From Novimethylophilus kurashikiensis (GTDB taxonomy: Bacteria; Pseudomonadota; Gammaproteobacteria; Burkholderiales; Methylophilaceae): a DNA stretch of 64,000 nucleotides. The notes beneath the pieces are model-generated. The model made no database searches, was not told the origin of the DNA, and saw nothing but the letters and a program-made list of their open reading frames with translations. Of this stretch, positions 50,401-58,674 are shown piece by piece (position 1 is the first letter of the stretch; the number at the start of each line of letters is the position of its first letter). Location of the stretch: NCBI RefSeq assembly GCF_003112435.1, contig NZ_BDOQ01000007.1, positions 124,001 to 188,000 of the forward strand, written 5' to 3'. Position numbers and translations under genes: made by a program.

Positions 50401-50991
50401 GCTACGAAGTCTGCTCAATCGTTCTACAGCGCATTCAAGACTGGTTCGGCAACCAACAACCCGAACGCAGGTACTGTGGCGCTGGTGGTGAACACCAATG
50501 TTGTGCCGATGATTTCGTCTACGGAAGACAGTTCCTACACGGTGCACATGGCCGTGCCTGCGAACTGGCCGAACTGGTTCGATAACGCGCCCAACAACAA
50601 TCCTGTAACGAATGTTTGGGTGAACTGGGGTGATGGCTCGCAGCTGCAATCCGTGCCGAAGTCTGCGACTGGCCGTGCCTTCGACCTCCGTCACGACTAT
50701 GGCTCTTCGCCTCCGGGTAACTACAAGTTGATGGTGTCCTTGGATACCGCCAATAACGGTACCCAGACGTTGTCGACGACCATCCGTGTTACGCCAGACG
50801 CCGGCGGCGCACCTGCAACGCCTCAGCTGGACTTCAACAATCCGGGCACGAATGGCGCAGCACAAAGCAATTATGTGCCGTCGAACATGCAGAACGGCGT
50901 GAGCGAAGCTCCGGCCAACCTCGAAACGCTGTCGCCCGGTACCACCGACCAGTTCAACAGTCAGGGGGACACGGTAACGGCGCCGAAGTAG
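47491..50991 (+). CDS. traN: Giant TraN-type mating-pair-stabilisation adhesin
   Basis: 1166 residues, about twice the length of F TraN (602). A Sec signal is cut after ADA (about residue 34). Many Cys pairs run through the N-terminal 500 residues (TCSDTCYQTV, CQAGDIPRCLNKESC, CTFDDM), typical of TraN. A mid-protein membrane-like Ala/Gly-rich stretch (WNTFITIAVIAATMVATGGT), and a C-terminal part rich in Asn/Thr with a PKD-like segment (NWGDGSQLQSVPKSA, VNWGDGS pattern), are additions. TraN projects from the outer membrane and contacts recipient receptors. A second start at 47506 is possible. A strong terminator follows. Confidence 0.8.
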   Translation: MLSPTMSRFVKIQSMAAAFYAAAMLMLLPGQADATLKCQEIVSQMTCSDSAPHSYEYAPGQSTMIPAPVISGFPSACWTWQRKFQCVEQDPIYTCDPTADFSYVKANCSLTAAAINSTVTISSLTFITNATYTYRCPFSDFTTSQTLPNGQECVLLNSTTTDTASAPAAPTGTAPSTGSGNPPTTTSLSTTTVTDQQKVDNYVCYYPPQTTCSDTCYQTVTDPATGKVTQTPVACTNPVSSCVVTNDQCTGALTTASDGTTVTSTNQNLGPDGRCINRQTTSLCQAGDIPRCLNKESCTLSSTTPSDIQANGVAMSQTQKYICSNQTESCAQTSTVSNCVHANAWGWDNLSIKNQVGQGLGEFNQALAKADAIQKGMNEGDPYIFSGQDRRCHYAVGSFWNTFITIAVIAATMVATGGTSAGLMSTALQSAGMTAAAANTAAISIQVGYSAVSDAVDSQAFGSDCCKNYVIEGSDGPFRFGSCSIDEVKLAVSRRKGLYHYLGTYCSKKGGFPLRECKEKTKTYCTFDDMLALTVNEQGRAQLDALASADPASTQSTPEMKASLYTTEPATPTHYIELANAHWTKLTSFNHSQIWFWQFPGYCQTQDLQTAAYNLYEADINAALSTQGIQPGTMTKDQAIAFLKQAVNLPSFQECPESPGMASFMTCSLKDDSCDVTKLPEGPTGVEIDATGTDTSTADVNWRIQQLDTFAMPGDYGVTSTMPTDATFAAVSASVNEYVTKTGSCHTDGACDFMFAVTDKTANSLGAHKRVKDYAQFPLYMSMQSAAWPTINYLSADGTLDTAARSADPNLGLGTPLTVSTQRFLFHPNSLLTAPASGIHDKVLLDWGNSPLTNNPAVDFAPILVPTSLPPATKGFYPYGDTSNNGKHFYLSGGCDPNSKWCDYTVEVDISVPRHPWGSAKHPRCWGFTIEQMAALDFNKMDLSKWIDSLNLDSAANGLTGQAAKAMTDQATKSAQSFYSAFKTGSATNNPNAGTVALVVNTNVVPMISSTEDSSYTVHMAVPANWPNWFDNAPNNNPVTNVWVNWGDGSQLQSVPKSATGRAFDLRHDYGSSPPGNYKLMVSLDTANNGTQTLSTTIRVTPDAGGAPATPQLDFNNPGTNGAAQSNYVPSNMQNGVSEAPANLETLSPGTTDQFNSQGDTVTAPK

Positions 50992-51009
50992 CAAGTCCCT
51001 GCGGCACTA

Positions 51010-51048
51010 GGGCTGAGGGGGTTTGCGCCTCCTCAGCCCTTATTTTTT
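51010..51048 (+). terminator. Intrinsic terminator after traN
   Basis: Stem GGGCTGAGG/CCTCAGCCC followed by TTATTTTTT. It isolates traD, which has its own promoter-like element at 51085. Confidence 0.85.
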
Positions 51049-51084
51049 AAGCATTTTTTCATACTTTTTTCGGCAATTCGTTCC

Positions 51085-51090
51085 TATACC
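51085..51090 (+). promoter_or_regulatory. -10 element of traD with predicted leaderless start
   Basis: CCTATACC; the traD ATG begins only five bases later (51096), so transcription would start at the start codon. No ribosome site precedes the ATG. The -35 region is not well defined. Confidence 0.45.
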
Positions 51091-51095
51091 GTCCC

Positions 51096-52817
51096 ATGAG
51101 AAAATTAATCGGACGGGCAGATTTCTGGCGAATCGCCGCACCTGTTGCGGCTGGCATGGCAGCAAGCCATCCGTCGTTCGCAGGCAATCCTATCGCATTG
51201 GCGTTGGCAGCCGGGTCAGGCTTCGGCGGGTACAACTACTTTATCGAAGAAGCGCGTCGGTCATTGCGCACGGTCGATGAAGAAGTTGCCGAAGGCTTCT
51301 CCCTACGTTCTGACGATATCTTCCCTGAGACCATGGGGTTGAAGGGTGTCCGCCTGGGGTTCACCAAGGACCGCGGCATGCCTCTCGACATCGAGAATGA
51401 CAAGCTCATGCGTCACCTGGCCATCATCGGCCAGTCTGGCGTGGGCAAGACCGTTCTCGGGATGAACATCCTATGGCAGCAAACCGCCCGTGGAGGCGGT
51501 TGGTTGTTTATTGACGCCAAGCTCGACAAGGATGTCCGCGACCAGCTCGCTTACATGACCCGGGTGTTCGGCCGGGAGGATGAGTTCTACGTGATGAACG
51601 TGGACGACCCCGATAACTCGAACACCTACAACCCGCTTCTTAACGGCGACCCGGATGAAATTGCTTCCCGGTTGCTGAACCTCCTGCCATCGAGCGACAA
51701 CAACCCCGGCTCAGACTTCTATAAGCAGTCCGCCAACTATGCGTTGACCGTGCTGATTGGCGCCTTGCAGGCCGCGAAGAAGCGATACACCTTCATGGAC
51801 CTTGCCATCATGCTGCAATCGGCTGCGGCCATCAGCAGGGTGGAGACCTTGATTCCGCTCGACAGCCCGGCCTTCATGGTGCTGCAGGTCTTCCTTGACC
51901 AGTTCAAGAAGAAGGACAAGAACGGCGTACAGGTCGACGTCAACAAGATTAAGGACATCCTGGGAGGCATGTCCGGCCGTATTGCCCAGTTTGCACAGGG
52001 TAAGTTTGGCCGGGTGTTCAACACCACCACGCCTGAAATCGACCTGGTCGACATCGTGCAGAACAACAAGATGTGCTACGTCATGTTGCCCACCATGGGC
52101 AAGGATACGGCGGCGCTCAACCTGGGCAAGATGGTGCTCTCCGACCTGCGCACTGCGGTCGCAAAAATGCAGGGGCTCACCAAGGCGGAGCGGCCAAACC
52201 CGCCATTTATTTGCTTCGCGGACGAGATGGGCTCCTACGTTATGCCTGGCATCAGCCGGGTTTTTGAGCAGGCCAGAAGTGCTGGGGTGATGATGATTCC
52301 GGCCTTCCAGACGTTCGCAAACTTGGCTTCCGTGAGCCCGGAATTCGAAGAAATGATTATCGGTAATACCTGGACCAAGTGCTTCTTCAAGTTGGGCTCT
52401 ATCGACTCGGCGACGAAGGCGGCGGACATCATCGGTCAGGTGAAAAACTACCAGTATTCCGTGTCGGCCAGCCAGTCCGAGTCAGCCTCAGCCCAATCCT
52501 TGCGCGTGACCCCTGAGTCGTCCAACTCGGAATCCGGCGGCGTGGGCGAGTCCTGGCGCCAGATGGAGGAATACCGCATTTCCCCGGACAAGCTTTCACG
52601 CATGGGCATCGGTGAATGCGTGGTGTGTTCTGGCTCGCGCACGTTCCATATCTCGACGCAGGCTATCGAATTCCCGCCCGTGCCGGAGTTCAAGAAGAAC
52701 GTTTACCCCACTAGCTTGCCGGCGGGATTCTCCACGCTCGACCTGGAAGGCCAGTACGAGCAATTCCTGATAGGGCTGCGCGACACCATGCCGGTTGCCG
52801 CAGCCGAACCGCTTTAA
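51096..52817 (+). CDS. traD: TraD-type (VirD4) coupling ATPase
   Basis: 573 residues. A hydrophobic N-terminus (about 10-45) suggests a membrane anchor. Walker A IIGQSGVGKTVLG (about 109-121) and Walker B FICFADEMGSY (about 369-379) are intact, followed by EQARSAGVMMIPAFQTF, the typical coupling-protein Q-containing motif. It recruits the relaxase-DNA complex to the channel and pumps DNA. A Ser-rich insert lies near residues 453-480. The next gene is a paralogue with broken motifs. Confidence 0.9.
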   Translation: MRKLIGRADFWRIAAPVAAGMAASHPSFAGNPIALALAAGSGFGGYNYFIEEARRSLRTVDEEVAEGFSLRSDDIFPETMGLKGVRLGFTKDRGMPLDIENDKLMRHLAIIGQSGVGKTVLGMNILWQQTARGGGWLFIDAKLDKDVRDQLAYMTRVFGREDEFYVMNVDDPDNSNTYNPLLNGDPDEIASRLLNLLPSSDNNPGSDFYKQSANYALTVLIGALQAAKKRYTFMDLAIMLQSAAAISRVETLIPLDSPAFMVLQVFLDQFKKKDKNGVQVDVNKIKDILGGMSGRIAQFAQGKFGRVFNTTTPEIDLVDIVQNNKMCYVMLPTMGKDTAALNLGKMVLSDLRTAVAKMQGLTKAERPNPPFICFADEMGSYVMPGISRVFEQARSAGVMMIPAFQTFANLASVSPEFEEMIIGNTWTKCFFKLGSIDSATKAADIIGQVKNYQYSVSASQSESASAQSLRVTPESSNSESGGVGESWRQMEEYRISPDKLSRMGIGECVVCSGSRTFHISTQAIEFPPVPEFKKNVYPTSLPAGFSTLDLEGQYEQFLIGLRDTMPVAAAEPL

Positions 52818-52832
52818 CCCGAGGACTATTCG

Positions 52833-54242
52833 ATGACTTTTATGATGAATTTTTTCAAGAGCCTGTGTACCCATCAAGCAGTACCCGTGGAAACCATTCA
52901 ACTTGGTACTCTGGCTGCACGTCCCCGCAAAAAGGTAGCCATGCCTGCGGATAACCTTGGCCATCATCTTTTGCTGTCCGGCGTTATGGGCAGCGGTTCG
53001 ACCAAGCTCCTCGAATCCGTCCTGGTTCAGCGCACTCAAGGTGGTCACGGCTGGTTCTATGTCGACACGCGCGAGAATTACGACATGCGCGATGTCCTCT
53101 TTGAGGCCGCTCACCATGCAGGGCGCCAGGATGAGTTTCACTTCATCGACCTCTCTAATTATCCGTCATGGGATGTCTTTGACCTGTGGGAAGGGACTCC
53201 TCACGAGCTTGCGGAAGACTTTACCGCCTTGCTGCCGCATTCCGAACCCAGCACCGGCAGCGATTACTACAGACAACTCAACCATCACCGCCTCACCGTT
53301 ATCATCAGCGCGCTGCGTGCGTCCGGGTTGAGCTTCAACCTGTACGACCTGGCTGTCGCGGTGGTTGACTTGGGAGCATTGGAACAACTGGCGATGAAAA
53401 CGCCAGAGTGGACCCCTGCCGCACAAGAACTGAAAGGACTCATTGAGACCTATCGTGATTTCGGCGAGTCCGCCGCAACCCGCTACCGTCAAGACACCGG
53501 ACATTTGGGATATAAGTTAGCCGAATTGGCAAAATTGCTGTTTTCCGATGATGCATCTGCCCCGACCATGCGACGTAAGCGCCAAGTTTCCCTTAAGGAA
53601 ATCTTCCAGCAAAACCAGCTTTGCTACATCATGCTGCCGTTTGGTGCAGATAATTCACTTCCGCCGCAGTTGCGTGAAGCGTTTGGTCGATTCCTGTTAA
53701 GCAAGATTCGGCATGCCGCCGTTTCGCGCGCCCAGGTGCCTGCTCGCGTTCGCAAGCATCCGTTCCTGCTGGGCTTCGATGGCGCAGAACTTTACCCTAC
53801 GTCGAGCCTTAGCGCCCTTCTGGCGGCAACCCCGCAATACGGCGTCGGCGTCGCGCTGCGTGCAGGGCTGGAGTGCTTCCGCCACCTTCCGGGGAGTGTG
53901 GTTGACCATGCGGTTCGCGTTATTTTCAAGCAGGGCAGCTTAGAAGACACGCATCTGGCCGAAGCGATGCTCGCTACTTCTGAGCCGCATCGCATGTCAG
54001 AAAACGTGCAGCTTCGTAAGCGTGCAACCCCGTCAGCCACTCAAGTTGCCGACCTGCAAGCAGGTGAGTTTGTCATAGACACACGAGGCTTGCGCGAAGT
54101 GTGCAAACTTCAACCAACTGAGCGCAAGGGTGTGGCCCCTTCGGCACGGTTCAGCCTGCAAAGCAGTGTCGCCCCGCAAGCCGAACTGCCCGCCTTGGAC
54201 TTGCGCTTTAGCGAACCACAGGCCGAGGTCGCACATGAATGA
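52833..54242 (+). CDS. Degenerate TraD paralogue, probable pseudo-ATPase
   Basis: 469 residues aligned with the preceding TraD: LLSGVMGSGSTKLLES against IIGQSGVGKTVLG, then GGHGWFYVDTRENYDMRDVL against GGGWLFIDAKLDKDVRDQL, and SDYYRQLNHHRLTVIISALR against SDFYKQSANYALTVLIGALQ. In the Walker A loop the catalytic Lys is Ser (GSGSTK), and the Walker B acid is replaced (LLGFDGAELY rather than DEMGSY). It lacks the N-terminal membrane anchor. It therefore probably binds but does not hydrolyse ATP and may act as a partner or adaptor of TraD. It overlaps the next small gene by eight bases. Confidence 0.8.
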   Translation: MTFMMNFFKSLCTHQAVPVETIQLGTLAARPRKKVAMPADNLGHHLLLSGVMGSGSTKLLESVLVQRTQGGHGWFYVDTRENYDMRDVLFEAAHHAGRQDEFHFIDLSNYPSWDVFDLWEGTPHELAEDFTALLPHSEPSTGSDYYRQLNHHRLTVIISALRASGLSFNLYDLAVAVVDLGALEQLAMKTPEWTPAAQELKGLIETYRDFGESAATRYRQDTGHLGYKLAELAKLLFSDDASAPTMRRKRQVSLKEIFQQNQLCYIMLPFGADNSLPPQLREAFGRFLLSKIRHAAVSRAQVPARVRKHPFLLGFDGAELYPTSSLSALLAATPQYGVGVALRAGLECFRHLPGSVVDHAVRVIFKQGSLEDTHLAEAMLATSEPHRMSENVQLRKRATPSATQVADLQAGEFVIDTRGLREVCKLQPTERKGVAPSARFSLQSSVAPQAELPALDLRFSEPQAEVAHE

Positions 54243-54507
54243 GTACCTAACCTATATCGCTATCGGAGTCGGGATACTGTTCCTGTCCCTGCTGGTGCCC
54301 GGCCTCAAGATGGTCGCCGAGGGCATCATCAAGGCGGGGGTGGATTTCATCATCGAAATCATGAAGCACAAAGCGACATTTCTCATTTGGGGCATCAAAA
54401 CCCTGGTTGGGGACCATGCGCGCGTACTTCAGCACGCCTTCCAGTCCCAGGATACGCTGGACCCCACGCAACGTGTGCGACGTGCGGCGGAAGGGTACGA
54501 CGAGTAG
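54235..54507 (+). CDS. Small membrane protein coupled to the TraD paralogue
   Basis: 90 residues. One long membrane helix at the N-terminus (LTYIAIGVGILFLSLLVPGL, about 4-23), a second amphipathic segment (about 43-58), and a charged C-terminus ending GYDE. Its start lies eight bases inside the end of the pseudo-TraD gene, so the two are translationally coupled. That paralogue lacks a membrane anchor, so this protein may supply one. Family not recognised. Confidence 0.65.
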   Translation: MNEYLTYIAIGVGILFLSLLVPGLKMVAEGIIKAGVDFIIEIMKHKATFLIWGIKTLVGDHARVLQHAFQSQDTLDPTQRVRRAAEGYDE

Positions 54508-54538
54508 GAAAATCCCTACCAAACTGGCGCTCGCTCCC

Positions 54539-54588
54539 TATACTCAATCGTTGTTTAATCGCCCCTGGCGCACCGGGGGCTTATTTTT
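54539..54588 (+). promoter_or_regulatory. Promoter element followed at once by a terminator (attenuator-like)
   Basis: CGCTCCCTATACT (TATACT 54539-54544) is followed after 16 bases by the stem GCCCC/GGGGGC (54561-54580) and TTATTTTT. The kinase ATG is at 54610, so a transcript starting here meets a terminator before the gene. Confidence 0.5.
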
Positions 54589-54609
54589 GAAGCTCACCCC
54601 TCGGAGTTA

Positions 54610-56877
54610 ATGTTGAGTAAGCCTAAGTGTCCTGTGGCTACGATTGCTAATCGGCAAGCCCTGAAAGTATTGTCGTTATCCGCAATAGCTCAAGGAGTGG
54701 CCTCCTTGTTTATTCCGGTGGATTGGCTGGGACACGTAGCCTGTGGCGTTGGGGTTTTGGCTACGCACCTCGGATTGTTCGAGCTTTATCGCCGGAAGGT
54801 CATTCCTCCGGTCGTCCCTTGCAATGAACTTCGGGTTGCGGTCGACCGCGGCAATATCCAGCAGGAGAACATCATCAAGCTGGTGGACGAGCGGACCCGT
54901 GAGCTGAGCAATGCCCGCGACGAGGCGCTGGAACTGGCCACACGCAAGTCCGAGTTCCTAGCCAATATGAGCCATGAGCTGCGCACGCCTCTCAATGCCA
55001 TTTCCGGGCTTGTTGAGCTTTGTCTTGATACCGCGCCTTCGCCAAAACAGCGAAATTACCTAGAAAAGATTGAATCCTCAGCCCAGTCGCTGTTGAGGCT
55101 GGTAAGCGATGTGCTGGATTTCTCCAAGGCCGATGCCGGCCGCATTACGTTGGAGCGCATCGCGTTTGACTTACGCGGGGTGCTCAACAACCTGGAGACT
55201 ATGCTGCTGGAGAAAGCCTATTCCCATGGGGTAGAGCTGGTTCTGGAGTGCCCGCTCGATGACACCTCGCATGTGTTTGTCGGAGACCCGATGCGGATTG
55301 AGCAGATTCTCGTGAATCTGGTATCCAATGCCATCAAGTTCTCGCACAAGGGCGGCACGGTCAAAGTGGCCATCCAGGTGTCGACCGAAGCCAATCAGAC
55401 CATGATGGAAATCACCGTAAGTGATAACGGCATTGGCATGTCGCAGTCGCATCAGGAAACCCTCTTTACCCCGTTTACTCAGGCGGACGCGTCAACGACC
55501 CGCAAGTACGGAGGTACGGGGCTTGGACTGGCCATCTGCAAGCATCTGACCGAGTTGATGAGCGGCTCGATTTCCGTCCGCAGTAAGGAGGGGGAGGGAA
55601 GTACCTTCACCGTCCAGATACCGATTGAACTTCGGGATGACGTCAGCACACCGCTCGATGACAAGGTATTTGTGCCCTATGCAGGACATCAAATTTTGGT
55701 CGTCGAAGATAACGAAAGCTCGCGCAAGGCGCTTTCGCGGCAGCTATCCGCGCTGGGGATGGTTTGCATTTCCCATACCTCTGGCGAATCGGCCGTAGCT
55801 GGCTTAGCGGCCTCGGCTACGCCCGGGATGTATCTTGCCGCATTCGTGGATAACACCTTGCCCGGCATCTCAGGCATCGACACCTGCCGTCAACTTCGCG
55901 AAATTGCCCCTGGCCTGCCACTCATCCTCATGTCCTCGACGAATAGTGATGAACGGGTGACGCACGGCGCAAAATCCAACTTCTTCGACGGTACCCTGCT
56001 GAAGCCTGTCCGCGACTGGCGTACGGTTTCCGAGCTATCGATTCAGCTTGGGCTGGCTGAACGCACAGCCACAGGCCTCGCCTTCCACTCAGCGAATACG
56101 CCTGAAAGTATCCGTGGCGCGCACATCCTAGTGGTCGATGATGTCCCCATTAATCAGGAGATTCTCAAGGACCTTCTGGAGAATGTCGGCGCCAAGGTAT
56201 CGTTGGCCAGTAATGGCTATGAGGCGATTGCAGCGGTGGAATACCAGCGTCCTGATTGCATCCTGATGGATTGCCAGATGCCTGTCATGGATGGCTATGA
56301 GGCTTCCCGCAAGCTCATGGATAACGAATCCTTCAAAGATATCCCTATCATCGCCGTTACCGCCCATGCGTCCGAAGCCGACCGGCAGAAGTGTCTGGAA
56401 GCCGGCATGGTGGGCTACCTGCCCAAGCCAACAAAGGCGGCGGACGTTTACCGCATTCTGGCAACCCACATCAAGAAGCGCGTCGAGCCTGTCATCAACC
56501 AGGACGCGATGCCTGCCTACATGCTTCCCGCGCTGCCTCACATCGATGTCTCGGAAGGGCTTCTGAACTGCAATACGCCTGTGCTGTATCTCAAGACCTT
56601 GCGTACTTTCCGGGACAACCATTGCGCCAACTTTGAAGAACAGTTCTCCCTATCGCTCAAGGAGGGGAATTTCAAGGATGCGCTTCGGCATGTGCATACC
56701 TTGAAGGGGTTGGCGCGCACCGTAGGCGCCAAGGCGCTGGCCGATATTGCGTACACGCTTGAAATGACCGTGCGCGATGGCGCAACCGCAAGCGACCTCG
56801 ACCAACAACTTCCTCGGCTCTTGCGCGAACTGGCCATCGTGACACATGGCTTGCATAAAGCAGACCTCGGACAATAA
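54610..56877 (+). CDS. Hybrid sensor histidine kinase with two receivers and Hpt (BarA-like)
   Basis: 755 residues. Two short membrane helices near the N-terminus (about 16-57) with no real periplasmic sensor, then His[16 protein letters not shown] (His120), an HATPase with VSDNGIGM and [13 protein letters not shown], receiver 1 ([11 protein letters not shown], Asp near 412), receiver 2 ([21 protein letters not shown]), and an Hpt [13 protein letters not shown] (His near 695). All phospho-acceptor residues are present, so a four-step relay is possible. No matching response regulator is in the window. It precedes a type I secretion operon. GTTAATG start with GGAG upstream. Confidence 0.88.
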   Translation: MLSKPKCPVATIANRQALKVLSLSAIAQGVASLFIPVDWLGHVACGVGVLATHLGLFELYRRKVIPPVVPCNELRVAVDRGNIQQENIIKLVDERTRELSNARDEALELATRKSEFLANMSHELRTPLNAISGLVELCLDTAPSPKQRNYLEKIESSAQSLLRLVSDVLDFSKADAGRITLERIAFDLRGVLNNLETMLLEKAYSHGVELVLECPLDDTSHVFVGDPMRIEQILVNLVSNAIKFSHKGGTVKVAIQVSTEANQTMMEITVSDNGIGMSQSHQETLFTPFTQADASTTRKYGGTGLGLAICKHLTELMSGSISVRSKEGEGSTFTVQIPIELRDDVSTPLDDKVFVPYAGHQILVVEDNESSRKALSRQLSALGMVCISHTSGESAVAGLAASATPGMYLAAFVDNTLPGISGIDTCRQLREIAPGLPLILMSSTNSDERVTHGAKSNFFDGTLLKPVRDWRTVSELSIQLGLAERTATGLAFHSANTPESIRGAHILVVDDVPINQEILKDLLENVGAKVSLASNGYEAIAAVEYQRPDCILMDCQMPVMDGYEASRKLMDNESFKDIPIIAVTAHASEADRQKCLEAGMVGYLPKPTKAADVYRILATHIKKRVEPVINQDAMPAYMLPALPHIDVSEGLLNCNTPVLYLKTLRTFRDNHCANFEEQFSLSLKEGNFKDALRHVHTLKGLARTVGAKALADIAYTLEMTVRDGATASDLDQQLPRLLRELAIVTHGLHKADLGQ

Positions 56878-56885
56878 GGCATAAG

Positions 56886-56908
56886 GGAGCGGTTCCCCGC
56901 TCCTTTCC
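56886..56908 (+). terminator. Terminator after the hybrid kinase
   Basis: Stem GGAGCGG/CCGCTCC with loop TTCC and a T-rich tail. Its tail runs into the promoter of the following secretion genes. Confidence 0.65.
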
Positions 56909-56937
56909 TTGCGATTTGTGGTATTTGTTGGTATACT
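56909..56937 (+). promoter_or_regulatory. Promoter of the type I secretion operon
   Basis: TTGCGA (56909-56914), 17-base spacer, TATACT (56932-56937), 27 bases before the ATG at 56964. Confidence 0.78.
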
Positions 56938-56963
56938 TTTTATTGCCAACAAATAACAATCTC

Positions 56964-58673
56964 ATGTTTTTACATCCTCCCAAATCCAAGCCGATTGCTG
57001 CCCTACTGGACCAATGCCGCAAGGCATTCTGGCTTGTGGCGGCCGGCACGTTCCTGGCTGAGTTAATTTCCCTCGCGCCTATCCTTTACACCCTCAACAT
57101 GTATGACCGCGTTCTCACGAGCCGCAGCGAGGTCACCCTTATTTCGCTGACCGGGGTTGTCCTGGCCATGTATGCGTTTTGGGGTATGGTTGAGTGGCTT
57201 CGAGGGCGCTTGCTCATTCGCATTTCAATGCGAATCGATTGGGAGCTAGCAACCAAGCTGTTTGACGCCTCCTTCCGCCGGCATGTCACGCGTCGCGAGA
57301 TAAACGTGCATCAGGTGCTGGGCGACCTTGTGCAATTGCGTCAATTCATGACGGGGACCCCTATGCTGGCCTTGATGTCGGCTCCCTTTGCGGTCCTGTT
57401 TATTGTCATTTGCGCATTATTCCATCCTTATCTGGCCATGTTCTGCCTGGCGGCTACACTAGTCCTGTTGTTTACGACCTACCTCACCAGCAAGGCAACT
57501 ACTTCCGTGCTGGCGGAGGCAAATGTCCAGCAGGGACGAGCGAATAAGCTTGCGGCAGCCAGTCTGCAACAGTCAGAAGCCACCTTGGGGCTCGGTATGC
57601 GCGACGCATTGCGCGCAAGGTGGTATCGGGCGCATCAGCAATTCCTAGGGCAACAGGCACAAGCTAGCGAGGCCCAGGGGATACTAGGCGGTTTCTCAGG
57701 CTTTTTATCCCGGGCGCTGCAATCCTTGGCGACCGCCTTGGGCGTGTTTCTTGCCATCAACGGGCTGATTACCGGCGGCATGGTGATGGCCGCCACCTTC
57801 CTTATCACCAAAACGCTGACCCCGTTGCAGCTTGTCATGGGAGCCTGGAAGGACATCACAGCAGCTCGCCAAGCCTATGCGCGTCTCGATGCCTTACTGG
57901 AGGAGGATGTGCTGCCTGAAACTCAGGTCACGTTGCCTGCGCCGAGTGGAAAGCTCGTGGTGGAGGGGATGACGGTCGTTCCGCCCGGAGCCGAAGCCAC
58001 CGTGCTCCAGAATATCCAGTTCTCGCTCGAGCCGGGGGACGCATTAGCGATTGTGGGGCCGTCGGCCTCAGGCAAATCCTCTTTGGTCCGCATGCTCGTG
58101 GGTTTGTGGAAGCCGTCGCAAGGGCATGTCCGGCTGGACGGCGCCGAGCTCTATGACTGGGCTCGAGCCGCCATTCCAGTTGGGCAGCACGTTGGCTATT
58201 TATCCCAGGACATTGGATTCTTTGAGGGTACCGTGGCTGAGAATATCGCTCGCATGGGTGCGCCTGAGTCCGACCAGGTGATTCATGCCGCCAAACTTGC
58301 TGGGGTTCACGAGGCTATTCTTTCCTTCCCGCAAGGATACGAAACTCAGCTGGGTGAGCTGGGCCACATGCTGACCGGTGGTCAGCGTCAACGCATCGCG
58401 TTGGCTCGCGCCATGTACGGGTCGCCTCGCTATCTGGTGCTGGATGAGCCCAATTCGGCCTTGGACGAAGCCGCAGAACGTGCGCTGGTGGCTGTTCTGC
58501 AGGCGTATCGCGCAGCAGGGAACACCATTATCTTCACGACCCATCGCCCAATGCTGATTTCGGCTGCGACCAAGCTCATGGTTCTGGCCGCTGGGCGCCA
58601 GGCCGCGTACGGCCCTATTAAGGATGTGCTGGCCACTATCGCACCACAACCGGTACAAGCTGAAGGTGGCTAA
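56964..58673 (+). CDS. Type I secretion ABC transporter (PrtD-like)
   Basis: 569 residues from the ATG at 56964. A six-helix membrane domain in the first 300 residues (e.g. FLAELISLAPILYTLNMYDRV), then the ATPase with Walker A VGPSASGKSS (about 363-372), signature LTGGQRQRIALARAM and Walker B YLVLDEPNSALDE. No N-terminal C39 peptidase or CLD domain, as in PrtD/AprD types. It energises one-step export through HlyD and TolC. The next gene starts one base after the stop. Confidence 0.9.
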   Translation: MFLHPPKSKPIAALLDQCRKAFWLVAAGTFLAELISLAPILYTLNMYDRVLTSRSEVTLISLTGVVLAMYAFWGMVEWLRGRLLIRISMRIDWELATKLFDASFRRHVTRREINVHQVLGDLVQLRQFMTGTPMLALMSAPFAVLFIVICALFHPYLAMFCLAATLVLLFTTYLTSKATTSVLAEANVQQGRANKLAAASLQQSEATLGLGMRDALRARWYRAHQQFLGQQAQASEAQGILGGFSGFLSRALQSLATALGVFLAINGLITGGMVMAATFLITKTLTPLQLVMGAWKDITAARQAYARLDALLEEDVLPETQVTLPAPSGKLVVEGMTVVPPGAEATVLQNIQFSLEPGDALAIVGPSASGKSSLVRMLVGLWKPSQGHVRLDGAELYDWARAAIPVGQHVGYLSQDIGFFEGTVAENIARMGAPESDQVIHAAKLAGVHEAILSFPQGYETQLGELGHMLTGGQRQRIALARAMYGSPRYLVLDEPNSALDEAAERALVAVLQAYRAAGNTIIFTTHRPMLISAATKLMVLAAGRQAAYGPIKDVLATIAPQPVQAEGG

Positions 58674-58674
58674 T

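Noticed and set aside
54610-55000. PAS or other sensor domain in the hybrid kinase
   Set aside because: Only two short membrane helices and a short linker coil lie before the HisKA domain; there is no room for a sensor domain.
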